Source: Linyphia triangularis
Taxonomy: Eukaryota > Arthropoda > Arachnida > Araneae > Linyphiidae
Reading direction: 5' to 3'
Length of the DNA: 64,000 bases
NCBI GenBank assembly: GCA_963978545.1
Contig: OZ021732.1
Location: forward strand, 65,293,214 to 65,357,213
Both the position numbers and the translations under genes were made by a program. Below, in pieces: positions 22,235-33,935 of the stretch; the stretch's first letter is position 1; each line of letters begins with the position of its first letter. Under the pieces are notes generated by a model, which worked only from the letters and a program-made list of their open reading frames with translations, did not search any database and was not told the origin of the DNA.

Positions 22235-25100
22235 TAGACTTGTTGTAAATGGAATCGGCAATGTTGTAACGACGCAAACTAGGGGATCTGTTTGTTTGGC
22301 AATAGAATCGAAACAAAATGATAAAAAGTTAGAGATAGAGGCTTTTGTTTTAAATCAGTTAACTTCAGTATTGCCTTTCAAACCTATTAGTGTAGATCAT
22401 GTTGATTATATTAAATCCATTCCTTTGGCTGATCCAAATTTTTCTGAACCCGAAGAGATAGATATAATTTTGGGTAGTGATTATTTTTTCTCGGTTTTGC
22501 AGCAAGGTCAGATTATGGGATTGCCTAATCAACCTATTGCTCAGAATACCATTTTTGGTTGGGTGCTCGCTGGGAAAATGAAAGGCGTTGACAATGACGT
22601 GCCCATATGTTCAAATTTAGTTAGTATGCCGTCTGACATTAATCCAGTTAATGTAGACTTAATTTTGCAGAAATTTTGGCATAGTGAAGAATTACCAAAT
22701 AAATTGTCTGTTTTCTCAGAGGAGGAAAAATTTTGTGAGGAACATTTTAAGTCAAACGTGAATATTAATTGTGATGGGCGCTTCGTTGTCAAATTGCCTG
22801 TATACAAAGATGGGGATTTAAGTAATTGCAAACCAGCAGCCTTTTCATGGTTAATAGCTGTGGAAAACAAGTTTAGGCAAAATCCAGAATTTGGTATCGG
22901 TTATAAGCAGTTTTTAAAGGAATACGAGGAGCTTAACCATATGTGTCCGGTGACGGGAAATTTAAATGTTGATAAATACAAGGTGCATTATTTACCGCAT
23001 CATGCCGTCATTAAATCGGATAGTTCTACAACAAAACTAAGAGTAGTTTTTGATGGTTCGTGTAAAGGCCCTCAGGGAGAATCATTAAACTCACTTCTGG
23101 GTGTTGGTCCCATAGTTCAGCCAGATATTTTTTCGATTTTAGTTCGCTTTAGGATACCAGCTATAGCTTTTTCATCGGATATTATGCAAATGTTTAGGCA
23201 AATTTTGGTTGATCCGGAAAGTCAGGATTTGCAGCCTATCGTTTGGAGAGAGTCAGAAAAAAATAAAATTAAAGAGTACAAGCTTTGTACAGTCACATAT
23301 GGGACATCATCAGCTCCCTTTTTAGCTACCAGGTGTTTACATCAAATTGGCTTGGATTGTGAGACCAATGAACCCGAAGTTGCTTCTATGATTAAGAATT
23401 CATTTTATATTGATGATTTAATGTCTGGATCATCTAATGTAAATATGGCTATAAGAAATGCCAGGGTGTTAATAGATTTGTTAGAGGCAAGGGGTTTCCA
23501 TTTGAGGAAATGGCGGTCAAACTCAAATGAATTTTTGGCACAAATTGCAGGAAGTGTTCCAGTTCTGGACAATTTAGATATACTTCCAGATGAATGTTCT
23601 AAAGCTTTGGGATTGTTGTGGAATTCCCTTGAAGATTGTTTTATTTTTAAAACGTCTCTAAAATTTGAGGAAAAAATTACTAAGCGTATATTTTTATCGG
23701 AATCTGCTAAAATCTTTGACCCCTTGGGCTTTCTTTCGCCATGCACAATTTCAATTAAAATATTTTATCAACAATTGTGGTTGTTAAAGTTAGGGTGGGA
23801 TCCTTTCCCCCCAGAATTAGCACATAAATGGTCCAAGTTTCGTCACCAATTCCAGAGGTTGACGGAAGTTAAAATTCCTCGTTGGGTAGGAGTCGGAGGG
23901 AAAAATATTTTCCTCCACGGCTTTGCTGACTCTTCAGAGGCAGCTTATGCTGCGGTGGTTTATGTGGTACAAACTAGTGAAGGACACGGTGACTCAGGGA
24001 GACTTTTAGTGGCGAAGTCAAAAGTTGCTCCAATCAAGCCACTGTCCATTCCTCGACTGGAGCTCAACGCAGCTCTCCTTCTTGAGAGACTCTTAGACAC
24101 AGTTTCAAAGGTACTGTCCGAGTATCGAGTGACTGTGCAAGCCTGGACGGATGCCCAAGTAGTCCTTGCTTGGCTCAGTTCCCCACCTCGTGTTTGGAAG
24201 CAGTACGTTGCCAATCGTACTGCCGAGATCTTGGAACTTGTGCCCTACGATCGGTGGGGACACGCACCATCCCAAGACAACCCTGCCGACATTGCTTCAC
24301 GAGGCACTTCTCCAGATCAGCTACCTGGCTTTGGATTGTGGTGGCTTGGTCCTGATTGGTTGGCTAAAGGTGAGGCTGAGTGGCCAAAAAATAGTAAGGT
24401 AACCTCTTCAAACTTTGAGGACTCTGACATTTTAGAAAGAAAAAAATGCTCTCCATGTGCTCTTTCAACTGTAGTTGTTAATAATGATATTGATTCTTTG
24501 TTTATGAAATGTTCTCATTTATCTAAAATTGTTGCTGTTTATGCTTATTGTATGAGGTTTGTTTTGAGATGCAAACAAAAATGTGCTGCTAAGAAAAGTT
24601 TAGTAGAGACGAATGAAAGCAACATTTCACTAAACGCTTCTGAACGGAGAAATGCTTTGCACATAATTATAAAATATGTGCAACAGTTGTACTTTCTTGA
24701 GGAAATTGAATCCTTAAAAGGTAATAAGAGTTTGAAAAAGAATAGCTCTTTAGTTTCGTTGCTTCCATTCATTGATCCAGATGGTTTGCTACGGGTGGGA
24801 GGAAGACTGGATGATTCTCAACTGAGCTATAATTCTAAACATCCAATTATCCTGCCTTCCAAACATCCTTTGAGTATCTTATTGGTTCGAGAATTTCATG
24901 TGACTCATTTGCATGCTGGTATAAATGTGTTATCCAACATTATTAAGCAAAACTTTTGGATCATTCAGGGTAAAAAGTTCATTAAGAATGTAATTAACAA
25001 ATGTGTTGTCTGTGTATGTTTCAAAACTGATTCTTCTTTTCAGTTATTGGGGTCTCTCCTTACATTTGAGGAACTATCAACTTTGCTCAGTCAAATTTAG
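22176..25100 (+). CDS. pol: BEL/Pao pol: protease end, reverse transcriptase, RNase H, integrase zinc-binding domain
   Basis: Copies element RNA into DNA. Real homology starts after the shift, near residue 20 (RLVVNGIGNVVTTQT). Reverse transcriptase follows (KLRVVFDGSC, then the catalytic SFYIDDLMSGSS near residue 410). RNase H is at about residues 585-710 (HGFADSSEAAYAAVV, AWTDAQVVLAWL, NPADIASRG). The integrase H2C2 domain begins with REFHVTHLHAGINVL and ends CVVCVCF. The frame then jumps directly from DSSFQ to LLTFEELSTLL, skipping the integrase catalytic core with its DDE triad. A TAG at 25098 separates it from the C-terminal part. The protein could polymerise but not integrate. Confidence 0.92.
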   Translation: MIAGQCLLLFLKGQLKRKNNRLVVNGIGNVVTTQTRGSVCLAIESKQNDKKLEIEAFVLNQLTSVLPFKPISVDHVDYIKSIPLADPNFSEPEEIDIILGSDYFFSVLQQGQIMGLPNQPIAQNTIFGWVLAGKMKGVDNDVPICSNLVSMPSDINPVNVDLILQKFWHSEELPNKLSVFSEEEKFCEEHFKSNVNINCDGRFVVKLPVYKDGDLSNCKPAAFSWLIAVENKFRQNPEFGIGYKQFLKEYEELNHMCPVTGNLNVDKYKVHYLPHHAVIKSDSSTTKLRVVFDGSCKGPQGESLNSLLGVGPIVQPDIFSILVRFRIPAIAFSSDIMQMFRQILVDPESQDLQPIVWRESEKNKIKEYKLCTVTYGTSSAPFLATRCLHQIGLDCETNEPEVASMIKNSFYIDDLMSGSSNVNMAIRNARVLIDLLEARGFHLRKWRSNSNEFLAQIAGSVPVLDNLDILPDECSKALGLLWNSLEDCFIFKTSLKFEEKITKRIFLSESAKIFDPLGFLSPCTISIKIFYQQLWLLKLGWDPFPPELAHKWSKFRHQFQRLTEVKIPRWVGVGGKNIFLHGFADSSEAAYAAVVYVVQTSEGHGDSGRLLVAKSKVAPIKPLSIPRLELNAALLLERLLDTVSKVLSEYRVTVQAWTDAQVVLAWLSSPPRVWKQYVANRTAEILELVPYDRWGHAPSQDNPADIASRGTSPDQLPGFGLWWLGPDWLAKGEAEWPKNSKVTSSNFEDSDILERKKCSPCALSTVVVNNDIDSLFMKCSHLSKIVAVYAYCMRFVLRCKQKCAAKKSLVETNESNISLNASERRNALHIIIKYVQQLYFLEEIESLKGNKSLKKNSSLVSLLPFIDPDGLLRVGGRLDDSQLSYNSKHPIILPSKHPLSILLVREFHVTHLHAGINVLSNIIKQNFWIIQGKKFIKNVINKCVVCVCFKTDSSFQLLGSLLTFEELSTLLSQI

Positions 25101-25106
25101 TCCATT

Positions 25107-25568
25107 TTGAATTCGCGTCCATTAGTAAAGACTAATGAGAATGAGTTAGACAGTATAAATGTTCTTACTCCTCAACATTTCTTGTCGGGAGAAGTTGTTA
25201 CTATTATTCCTGATAATGTAAATTCCACTAAGCCAAATTTGTTGAAAAGGTGGGATTTGATTCAATATATGAAAAATGTTTTCTGGAAACGGTATTATAA
25301 TGAATACCTAAACACTTTGCAAACCAGGTCAAAATGGTCTCAAGCTAGAGCTAACTTTAAAGTAAATGATGTAGTTCTGTTAAAGGAGGATAATGTGCCT
25401 CCTGGAAGGTGGCCTTTGGGTCGGATTGTAGCTGTTCATCTGGGTAAGGATGGACGAGTCCGAGTTGTGACAGTTAAAACTGCTAGTGGTCAGTTTGATC
25501 GACCAATTGTTAAATTGAGACTTATGCCCTCTGATCAAGAAGGACTTCTTGAGGGTGGGAGTATGTGA
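25107..25568 (+). pseudogene. BEL/Pao pol C-terminal part (integrase tail, DUF5641-type)
   Basis: In the same frame as the preceding pol after one TAG codon. It begins LNSRPLV, then LTPQHFLSG, and contains the conserved RWDLIQYMKNVFWKRYYNEY and PPGRWPLGRIVAVHLGKDGR blocks that define the BEL integrase C-terminal extension. The frame runs 4 bases into the 3' LTR. It would normally be the end of the polyprotein and is separated here by a nonsense mutation. Confidence 0.9.
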
Positions 25569-25823
25569 GAATATGTGTTCTGTTATATATTTCTTTTTTG
25601 TTTTTGATTTCCGGCGCCTCTGCGGATTGCCGCCTGATGTTGGATTGGGTGGCGCCGTCTGGGTTGCTTTATGTGATGTAATGTTATATATATATATATA
25701 TGTTTTGTGTCAGTTGGAAATTAGAATTAGAATAAAGATGTTGAATTTTGATTTTGGCTGAACTAGTTGTGTTCTTTGGCCGGCGTTTCGAAGAAGCGAA
25801 GCGTTTTGTTTCATGTGCTGACA
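25564..25823 (+). repeat. BEL/Pao 3' LTR
   Basis: 260 bp, paired with 20076-20337. It has a slightly shorter TA tract and one visible substitution (TTTGGCTG versus TTTGGCCG). The target duplication TTACC follows. Confidence 0.94.
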
Positions 25824-25828
25824 TTACC

Positions 25829-26915
25829 TATTTATGCAAAAATGAAAGAAGATGTTAAACACCAACCAGTTAATTTCCATTGTTTTTATTTAAGAAATTT
25901 GAAATTATAAGCCTCAGTAGATTAATGTATCACATCTAGTAATTTAATACATGTAGCATATATAATGGAGTATATGTTTAATAGAGTAATTTTATGCAAT
26001 GTATAATATAATGGAAAATATTTTGAGAAGGGGTGAACCCTATGACTTACTCTCCTCTATGGGTATGGCCCTGCTCTTGTGTGATGTTTGTACTGTAAAA
26101 TATCTTATACCAACAATCTTTTTTTTTTTCATGAAATTAATTTTGTGATTAAATTTTAAGAAACTTTTTTTTTATGTATGGGCACGCATTTACATCGTTT
26201 TGAAAAACAACTTTGCCAAAGTAAATGTTTCATTTGTTGAACTCCAGTTTCGAATGTATTACAGTTTCCTTTAAGATGCTTTCCAAAAGATATTCCTCCT
26301 CAAAATGGAAATCACTCTGTTACTATGTTTTGCTCAAAGCTCTCTTGGTATTCATTCTTGTGCTAAGAAAAATAAAAAAATAAAGTTTTGAATAAAAACC
26401 ATTTTTATTTTGGTAACATTTAACATTATTTGGTAACATTTACCCATTTGTTAATTGTCATAACAGTCCAATCTTTAAATTTTCAAAAACCTTGTGTTAC
26501 TGCTTAAAAACTTTTTTGTGCTCTTTTCGGGTTGGATATACATTATTTTTTAGGTAGAAAATCGGACTTTGTAAATACGTTCAAAATGTGTTGTAATAAA
26601 ACACAATACAAATATAAAAGGAAACGTTTATAATTTTACAGAAAAAAACATAAGCATCTTAATTGACTTACCATAAATATTACTTATTTGTTTTGCAATT
26701 AAGTGGAGCTTAGTTCTTTTAATTTAAATACTTTCGATAAAGCTTGCTGAAGTTAATCTAACAACACCTATGCAAAATTTTAAAAATTATGTTGCTTATC
26801 TAGTTTTTGCATATTACTGTCTAATTATTCTTATACCATACACATCCAAAATATATTAAATTTTTTATTAATGTTCATGATATCTTTAAAGTTAATCTGA
26901 AATTATCATTATTTC
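25829..26915. other. Non-coding stretch upstream of the small membrane-protein gene
   Basis: AT-rich; no element ends found. It should contain the promoter or a 5' untranslated exon and intron of the gene that follows, because the first coding exon starts right after an acceptor site. I could not place that exon. Confidence 0.4.
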
Positions 26916-26917
26916 AG

Positions 26918-28501
26918 GCATGAAGAAACCTCGCTTCAACCAACTAAGGGGAACACCTGCTCAGAAGTTACGTCACAGGATTGCACTGGGATTGACCATG
27001 GGCGCATTTGCTGTCTCTGTATTATCCTAGTAAATATCTTACTAATTTTAGAAATACTTCTCGCTTTCCGATTGTCAGAATTTATTATTATTATGTCACA
27101 TTCACATACAAGTACTACATATTTTTTATTATTATTATTATTGCATGCAAAATGTGTGTTATGTCTAATAATAAATCAAAGTGATTTTTTTTTTTTTTTT
27201 CATAATTAAGCCTATGCTGATCTCAAAAATGCAAACATATTAATCTTTATTTATATATTTATTTTTGCCAAAGAACATTTTTTACTTCTATTTTCTAACA
27301 AATCAAAGTAAGCTTTATACTTTTTCCTTCAACAGATTTAGAAAGTACTGTAAACATATATATAAAATAAACCTTGCAATAATTAGTTGGTATATTTTGC
27401 CTGATACAAAAAGCTGATTACGAAATCTCAATGATGTCTATCATACTGGAAATTGTGCTATTGGAAGTCTGAAAATACTGAATTGATTTTCTGAAACTGG
27501 AAAGGCATTTTGTTGTCAAAGCTCAATTAAATTTCGATTAAAAAAAATTGTGTTTGGAAACTAAGAAATCAATATTTAAGTTATGGAGATTGATAGAAAT
27601 CAAGATTTATAATGAAGATTGATTGCCGTTACAATGGGTGGTGAAAACAATGGATGTAAGATGCTAAATCTTCAGTTTTAATGTTATTTTCTGTTACCTC
27701 TGAATATTTTTACTTTCAATTAGCCTATATATGTATTATAGCAAGGTGGGTACAGAACCTGGAAATCAGAGAAATTTCAGGGAATTTCACTCTTCTGGAA
27801 AAATCAGGGAAATGTCATGGAATTTCCTTTTAATCAGGGAATTTTGAAATTTTTTAGTTTCCCTTCTCGCATGCCCTGTTCAGATATCTACCTTGGCTCA
27901 CGTCACGTGAAGTGGATGCTGTGATGTCATCGCGTTGAATACAGTGTTTTTTCATGTACTTTTTAAGTCTGTCTAAAAAGCCCTTAATATCTGGCTACTT
28001 GGCCGATTTGGGAAAATGACGATTCCGAACTTTTTCTACTTACAGCAACTAAGCGAAACCATCGATATCCCGCCCACAACCACCTGTTGATGTTCTTCTT
28101 TTTTCTTTTTTTTTTCTTCTTCTTTTTTTTTTTTTTTTTTTATTATTATTATTATCTGGGATCATTATTATGCCCAGAACAATTATTTTTGTTAGATTTC
28201 TGATGATCCTATAACTTAGCAGTGTGGCTATTATGCTATGAACAGAAAACAGCCTGTGACATATATTAAAGAAAATGATATGTTTTATTTGTGTTATTTT
28301 TGAAATTAAAAAGAAAAGTATTGTACTGGTTTTGCTTTACCTTGAAGTTGGCAAATATGGCTGTAGTTGGTGAATTTTGTATTTTTTAATTAATGTTTTC
28401 CATTCTTTTTCATGCTCTAGCTCTAAAGATGTTTGTTTTGGTTTTTACCATAAATTTATTATGGCGCAATTTTACTCTGACTATTTAAAATTAAATTTAC
28501 T

Positions 28502-28587
<86 letters not shown>

Positions 28588-31500
28588 CTCCATTCTTTTT
28601 TTTTAACTATAGCGCACATCAGGGAATTTGCGAAGAACTCTTCTGGAAATCAGGGAAATGTCAGGGAATTTTATTTCTTAAATTCTGTAGCCACCCTGTA
28701 TAGGGTATTGATTTTGATTTTTTTTTTTTTTTTTTGCATTTCTTTTTATTTTGAAAAAGCCTGTATCCAAACTTGTTGGGTGAAACATCACACAATTTTC
28801 AATTACACTTAATACTAGTCACTGCATTTATATTTGTCATGGATTGGTGTAATTTACCGTTTTCTTTTTCATATTTTCATTATTTTAAAAAATGGCTATT
28901 TTGGTGATAAGTATTACATTGGCAAAAAACATCACCAAAACAACGATAATTGCCAAAATGACAATAAGTTTTTCGATACAAATTATATTTTCCCTTTTTC
29001 TAAGTGAAACAGAGGAACAACCATTTGATAGGCAATGCACAAGGGAAGAGAACTCTGTGATAAAGGCATTCATTTTTTAACTTTTTATGCTTCAAACGCA
29101 CTTCTACGAAACATTTCGGAGATGGCGATGTTAGGAACACCTTAAAAGGCATTACCATAGCAATTTTGATCAAAATCGTTAGAACTGATTTTTGCCAAGA
29201 CCACTATTTTGGACTCGGGATATTCCAAAACATGAGGAAATGCAAAAAAAATCGAAAAATGTTTGGGATCAGCATAACTCCAAAACAGATTATCCTATAA
29301 TATTCAAGTTTTGTATGTAGGTTAGTTGTAGCCATGGGACCTGTCATTAAGGTTTTGGTTAAAACAGTGCCTGTGCATAAAGTAGCTGCCATTGAAACGT
29401 TTATGTTTTTCAGCAATTGCCGAAAAAAGTCTCTTTAACAATTTTGATCATATCCTTCCTTCACTTGCTACACAAATAATATATTCCTTATTTAACAATA
29501 TAAAAGAAAAAATTGGCATATGGTGAGACTATTAACTTTCTGATCTGAGAAAAGTGGATTACAAAAAATTAACTCACTTTCACTCAACGCATAAACTTTG
29601 ACAGTATGCTATCATTTTCTGTGCAAAAACAAAGTCAGTCCACATAAAATTGGTCACAAGCTACGGGTCAACATGCCTTTTTATAAAAAAAAAAAGTGCT
29701 TAATATTTTTTAACCTATTTTCAAGGCCTTGAAAGTACTTGAAAATGCTTAGAGGTGCTTGAAAGTCCTTGAATATGCTTAGAGGTCCTTAAAAGTCCTT
29801 AATTTTTGTATATGTTGTCCAACTGCAAAATTTATAAAAATACAATTCAGACTTGCTATCCTCGCGTGACCGCCACTTATCCGCACTGTATCGAAATTTT
29901 CTGACATATTTGTATTACGCATGCGCCAACTTGTAACTGTTTTGGTAGAATATACTTTATAAAAAAAATTATATATAGACATGATGCCCGAAAACAAATT
30001 TTCAAAGGTCCTTAAAACAGGGCTGCCACAGGTTACCAAAAAGGCTACTAAAACGACTATTTTTAACACAACCTTCAACTATTTTTGGATTGAGGCGACT
30101 ATTTTATAAGAAATTTATACCGTCCGATGGTAACACGAAAAAAAATCGGCACTAAGGTACTAACATTTTTCTGAAAATGTTGATTTTTTTTAAGTGGGAG
30201 AGAACAAAAACTACCGAAATAGTTGTTCATATTCGCGGGTACAGTGGTAATTTTGCTAGTTCGACGATAGTTACCGCTCACGCGAGATTTGTTGTTTTTG
30301 ACGGCAACCACGGTCATTTTCGCCTGCCTGTTGTTCCATTGTTTTATCTTTCGCCGTGCAAGGCGCAAGAGCATAACACTGTTATATTCTGAAATACCAA
30401 ATTATTTCGCTTTATTTACTCTACTTAACAAAAATTAATTTGTGGTGAGCGCCCGGAAGAAAACGCTATCAGTATGGACAGAATTGATGTTATATAGACG
30501 TTATGTCTGAGATTAGTGACGATTTCGCCGTGTAGGTCAATCGATGCTTAGAATTTCAATGTTTTGTAGCTAAATTTATAAATAATAAAATAATTTAAAT
30601 TTTGAGGCAATTTAATACTTTAAATGTAGCTTAAACAAGGTGGCGACAGAATCAGGAATTCAGGCAAATGTCAAGGTATTTCGTAAAATTACTCTTTAGT
30701 CAAGGAATTTTGAAATTTTCGAGTTTCCCTTCTCGCATTCCCCGTGCGGGTGCGGACATCTATCCCGGCAGTATTATAGTGGTTTAAGATAATATTTTTG
30801 TTGCTTTTATTTTCATATATTTATGAGTAATTAATTTTTATAAGAAGCTGTTAATTTCAAGCTTTTCTTCTTCAACGTCAAAATCCAAAAGACATAATTT
30901 TTTTATGAAATATTATACCTAGTGAAATTTGTGTCTGAATAGCAAAATGCTGATTATTCAAGTTTCATGCTCATGCATGCCTAAGTTTAGTAAATATGTA
31001 GGACACTGTTTAAAATTTATGTTATGAACAGGATACAGCCTATGACATATATTAAAGAAAATAACATGTTTTATTTGTGTTATTTTTTAAATTAAAAGAA
31101 AAGTATTGTGCTAGTTTCTTTTCCTTGAAGTTAGCAAGTATGGGTGTAACTTGTAAATTGGTTTATGTGAATTTTGTATTTTTTTTCCCCCTATGCTCTA
31201 AAGATGTTTGTTTTGATTTTTAGCAGAAATTTATATTTTGGTGCAATTATACTTTGATAAGTAAATGTAATTGTAAATAGTCTAATTAATATATTTTTAA
31301 ACTGGTCATATTTTCTTCGTTTTTTTAATGATAACGACGACAGAGATGCACATCAGGGAAGTTTCTGGAAATTAGGAAAATGTTAAGGAAATTTGTTTCT
31401 CAAATTCTGTAGCTATCCTGTTAAAAATTTAAAAACTGGTCTTAATTAAATTCGCCTGTGATTATCAATATATAGTATAATTGTTTAAACATAAAACTTG

Positions 31501-33167
31501 TTTTTCTGCCAAAAAGTTGTTTTACTTTGAAAATTAAAAAAGTATATATATCTTGTTTTGCCAATCGATTTTTACTGTCGCTTTTGCGTGAAGTTTTGCT
31601 TAGGTGCTGTCTGGGAGTACGGTTGAGTTGTCAACTTCCATCGCATTATTCAAATACGATAGCGCCTCCCTCAATACACATGCCTATGGGATGTTATGTA
31701 TTAGACACTATTTTTAATTGAAAGAAGAGTGTCTCTGGGTTTTCGTGTTTATGTAAATCAACAGTTTTTTTCCGATCTTGATGATAACTTAAAACCTTTA
31801 AAACAAGAGGAAGGTCTTTACCTTAAAAAAAAAAACAATCGTTATTAAAAGTGAGTCTATTATTTTCAACGTCTGAGACTACTATTTTCAGTGTTTGAGA
31901 CTACTATTTTGGCTACTATTTTTAACATCTGAGGCTACTATAGCTACTATTTTCAAAGCTTACAGTCAGTGGCAGCCCTGAGACTACTATATTGGCTACT
32001 ATTTTCAACATATAAGACTACTATTTTGGCTACTATTTTTAACATTTGAGGCTACTAAAGCAACTATTTTCAAGCCCTATCGTCAGTGGCAGCCCTGTTA
32101 AAAACATTAATTAGGTCCTGAAAAGTCATTGATTTTCATTCTGTAATTTGAGTGGGAACCCTGCTTGCATTTTTCTCAAAATTGAATCCTATGGAAAAAA
32201 AAGTTGTTTTTCAGCTTGACCCTTCACTTTTCTTATATATTTTTACTTTAGAATTCTGTTGACTATTTGAAAGAAATAACTTTGCTTATTAATCCTTACA
32301 TAAATTTATTTTTGTGAATTCAATTTTATGCTTTGTTATGAAAGTGAATTTAACTATATTGATGTGGCTTTTGTAGAAATAATTATGTATAAAAAACAAT
32401 GTTCAAACTAATTTATCATACATACACTGATTATAGTATGTAATTACTTATCCCATTTCCTTCAAAATTACATAGAATAAAATTAAGTTTTCTGCATGCA
32501 ACTGCTTAGTATTATATATATATATAAAGTTTCAAATTAAACTTTAAACTCCTAACCTGGTTTCTCCCATTTTGTTAGCTTATTCATATCCTTTTGTTTA
32601 GGCTTTAAGGGTATAAATAAATTTTCAAATGGAAAATATTATGAAGTTTTTATTCCCTGGTATGATGCCTTGAAAAATTATTGAATTTGAGCTTCTGCTT
32701 CCTCTAAGAACAGCAAGTGCCATTCAGAACTTAATATTGAAACTAAGTTTAAATATTGTATTTGTGTGAATTGATGTTAATTTTTTTTTTGTCTTTTTCT
32801 GTTTTAGTTGTGGATTGTATGTGTTTGTTACTAAAACAGACCGTGAACCTGGCAAATGGGCTTCACAGCCTATTGAGAAGATGCAAAAGAAAGAGTTTAA
32901 AGCTATAGGAGGGCAGGTAGAAATTGAATTCCCAAAAGATGCCCTCTAACACAGGAAGGACTTTTTCTTATAAATGTTTATTTATATAAAATTCCTAGTT
33001 TGTGGAATTTGAAGAAGGTATTGTGTATGGATGCTGTTCAGTGGCTGATACTTTTCTAGCAACTGTGTCATAAAATGTTGCTTTCATCGTGCCTAATTGG
33101 CATGAACTAACTAAAGATAGTTAAAGGTTGATATCTAACTACTAATATATACAAATACAACAATAAA
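26918..33167 (+). CDS. Two-exon gene for an 83-residue single-pass membrane protein
   Basis: Coding exon A is 26920-27029 and coding exon B 32808-32949; 26918 follows ATTTCAG and 33162-33167 is AATAAA. Exon A ends in TA before GTAAAT and exon B starts with T after GTTTTAG, so a Tyr codon is restored and the frame continues. The protein begins MKKPRFNQLRGTPAQKLRHR, has one hydrophobic segment at about residues 21-44 (IALGLTMGAFAVSVLS, then GLYVFVT), and ends in a charged tail (TDREPGKWAS, then EFPKDAL). A basic N-terminus with one short membrane span and small size is like many mitochondrial inner-membrane assembly factors, but I do not recognise the family, and location is inference. Phase agreement, polyadenylation signal and constrained composition make it the best host gene here. 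An upstream untranslated exon is likely. The 5.8 kb intron is packed with hAT-type elements. Confidence 0.72.
27742..28698. mobile_element. hAT-like element with 5-bp target duplication, copy 1 (957 bp)
   Basis: Ends are CAAGGTGGGTACAGAA and, inward from the right, CAGGGTGGCTACAGAA. TATAG flanks both sides (27737-27741, 28699-28703). Subterminal GGGAAATGTCAGGGAATT-type repeats follow. No transposase frame. It contains a long TA microsatellite (28504-28583). The end sequence is hAT-like, and 5-bp duplications fit the hAT5 group. Confidence 0.8.
28504..28583. repeat. (TA)n microsatellite, about 40 units
   Basis: Uninterrupted TA dinucleotides for about 80 bases inside the hAT-like element. The copy at 30636-31420 lacks it, so it expanded after insertion. 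Confidence 0.95.
30018..32097. mobile_element. hAT-type element with CAGGGCTGCCAC ends
   Basis: The left end is CAGGGCTGCCACAGG and the right end reading inward CAGGGCTGCCACTGAC. Flanks share only TTAAAA, so the target duplication is unclear. A second copy of the right end occurs at 31965-31980, showing an internal tail duplication. Between 31860 and 32090 the motif GGCTACTATTTT recurs about eight times. It carries the nested 30636-31420 element. Confidence 0.7.
30636..31420. mobile_element. hAT-like element with 5-bp target duplication, copy 2 (785 bp)
   Basis: The left end is CAAGGTGGCGACAGAAT and the right end inward CAGGATAGCTACAGAAT, flanked by TTAAA at 30631-30635 and 31421-31425. It aligns with 27742-28698 (for example the ACATATATTAAAGAAAAT block at 31045 and 28260). 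It lies inside the 30018-32097 element. Confidence 0.8.
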
Positions 33168-33935
33168 AAGATAAATACATATTTTGCATGATAGAAAAAA
33201 TAAAATATTTGGTATTTATAAGGTTTTAATATTTATTAATATACACTGTAGTAGTTTCCAAACCTTAACTAAGGTGGTATAACAAAACCACTTCTTCTCG
33301 AAATGAATTGACACCTTGCCAACAATTGTAGGAAACCAAAACGAAAACACTCTCTAAAGCTACCAGACTGGACGAACAAGAATTCATCTTGACTAGCTTC
33401 TCCTACTATGTCTCACTGCAACACTCATATGTCTAACCTATTGAATTTCAGGCATTATTTGAATTGTTATAGCTAAAATGCTTACCTAAATGAATATCTA
33501 CTCCTCAATAAATGAATTATTGTTAATGTTTTATTGTGTTAGTATTGATCAAGGAATTTACAGAACAATAGTAGCCCGATTTGATTGAGAAATAACTTTT
33601 TTGAGCGAAAAATATTTTTTTTCATCAACAAAGCATGTAGAGTAATTATTACAATGAAATTTTGCAAATCAATGTATAATTTGCTTAGGATTAAATCATG
33701 TCATCGCCAACCAAGTATACGAAAAGGCAGATGAATTGCATGTAAAAGCAAAAATTTAATATTCTTCCCCTTGGGAGAAGTTGTGATTGCTTAAATTTTT
33801 GACAGGTTTTCATTGTTAATTTTCTAATTAAGACCTACCTGAATCAGATTGTTGTTTGAAAATACCATTGGAGAAAATGTGGAGGTACACTGCATGCATA
33901 TATACAGGTAAAATTTCCTGTACTTCATAAAGACA
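33168..33935. other. Non-coding stretch after the membrane-protein gene
   Basis: AT-rich; nothing recognised. Confidence 0.4.

Larger units (their letters stand above)
20076..25823 (+). mobile_element. BEL/Pao LTR retrotransposon
   Basis: LTRs at 20076-20337 and 25564-25823 begin TGTGAGAATATGTG and end CATGTGCTGACA. They are nearly identical, differing mainly in the length of a TA microsatellite. The 5-bp duplication TTACC flanks the element (20071-20075, 25824-25828). High LTR identity means a recent insertion, yet the coding region has a frameshift, a stop and a deletion of the integrase core, so it was probably moved by another copy. Codon usage is AT-rich except for a markedly GC-richer patch near 23880-24400. 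Confidence 0.95.
29700..32163. mobile_element. Decayed hAT-type element hosting nested insertions (CCTTGAAAGTCCTT type)
   Basis: 29700-30017 is made of AGTCCTTGAAAGT-like imperfect repeats. 32098-32163 continues it after the insertion and ends AGTGGGAACCCTG, an inverted hAT-type end. The matching left end CAGGGTTCCCAC was not found, so the left side is truncated or diverged. No coding sequence. Confidence 0.5.

Noticed and set aside
28504..28583. Coding frame with Ile-Tyr repeats
   Set aside because: It is a translated TA microsatellite.
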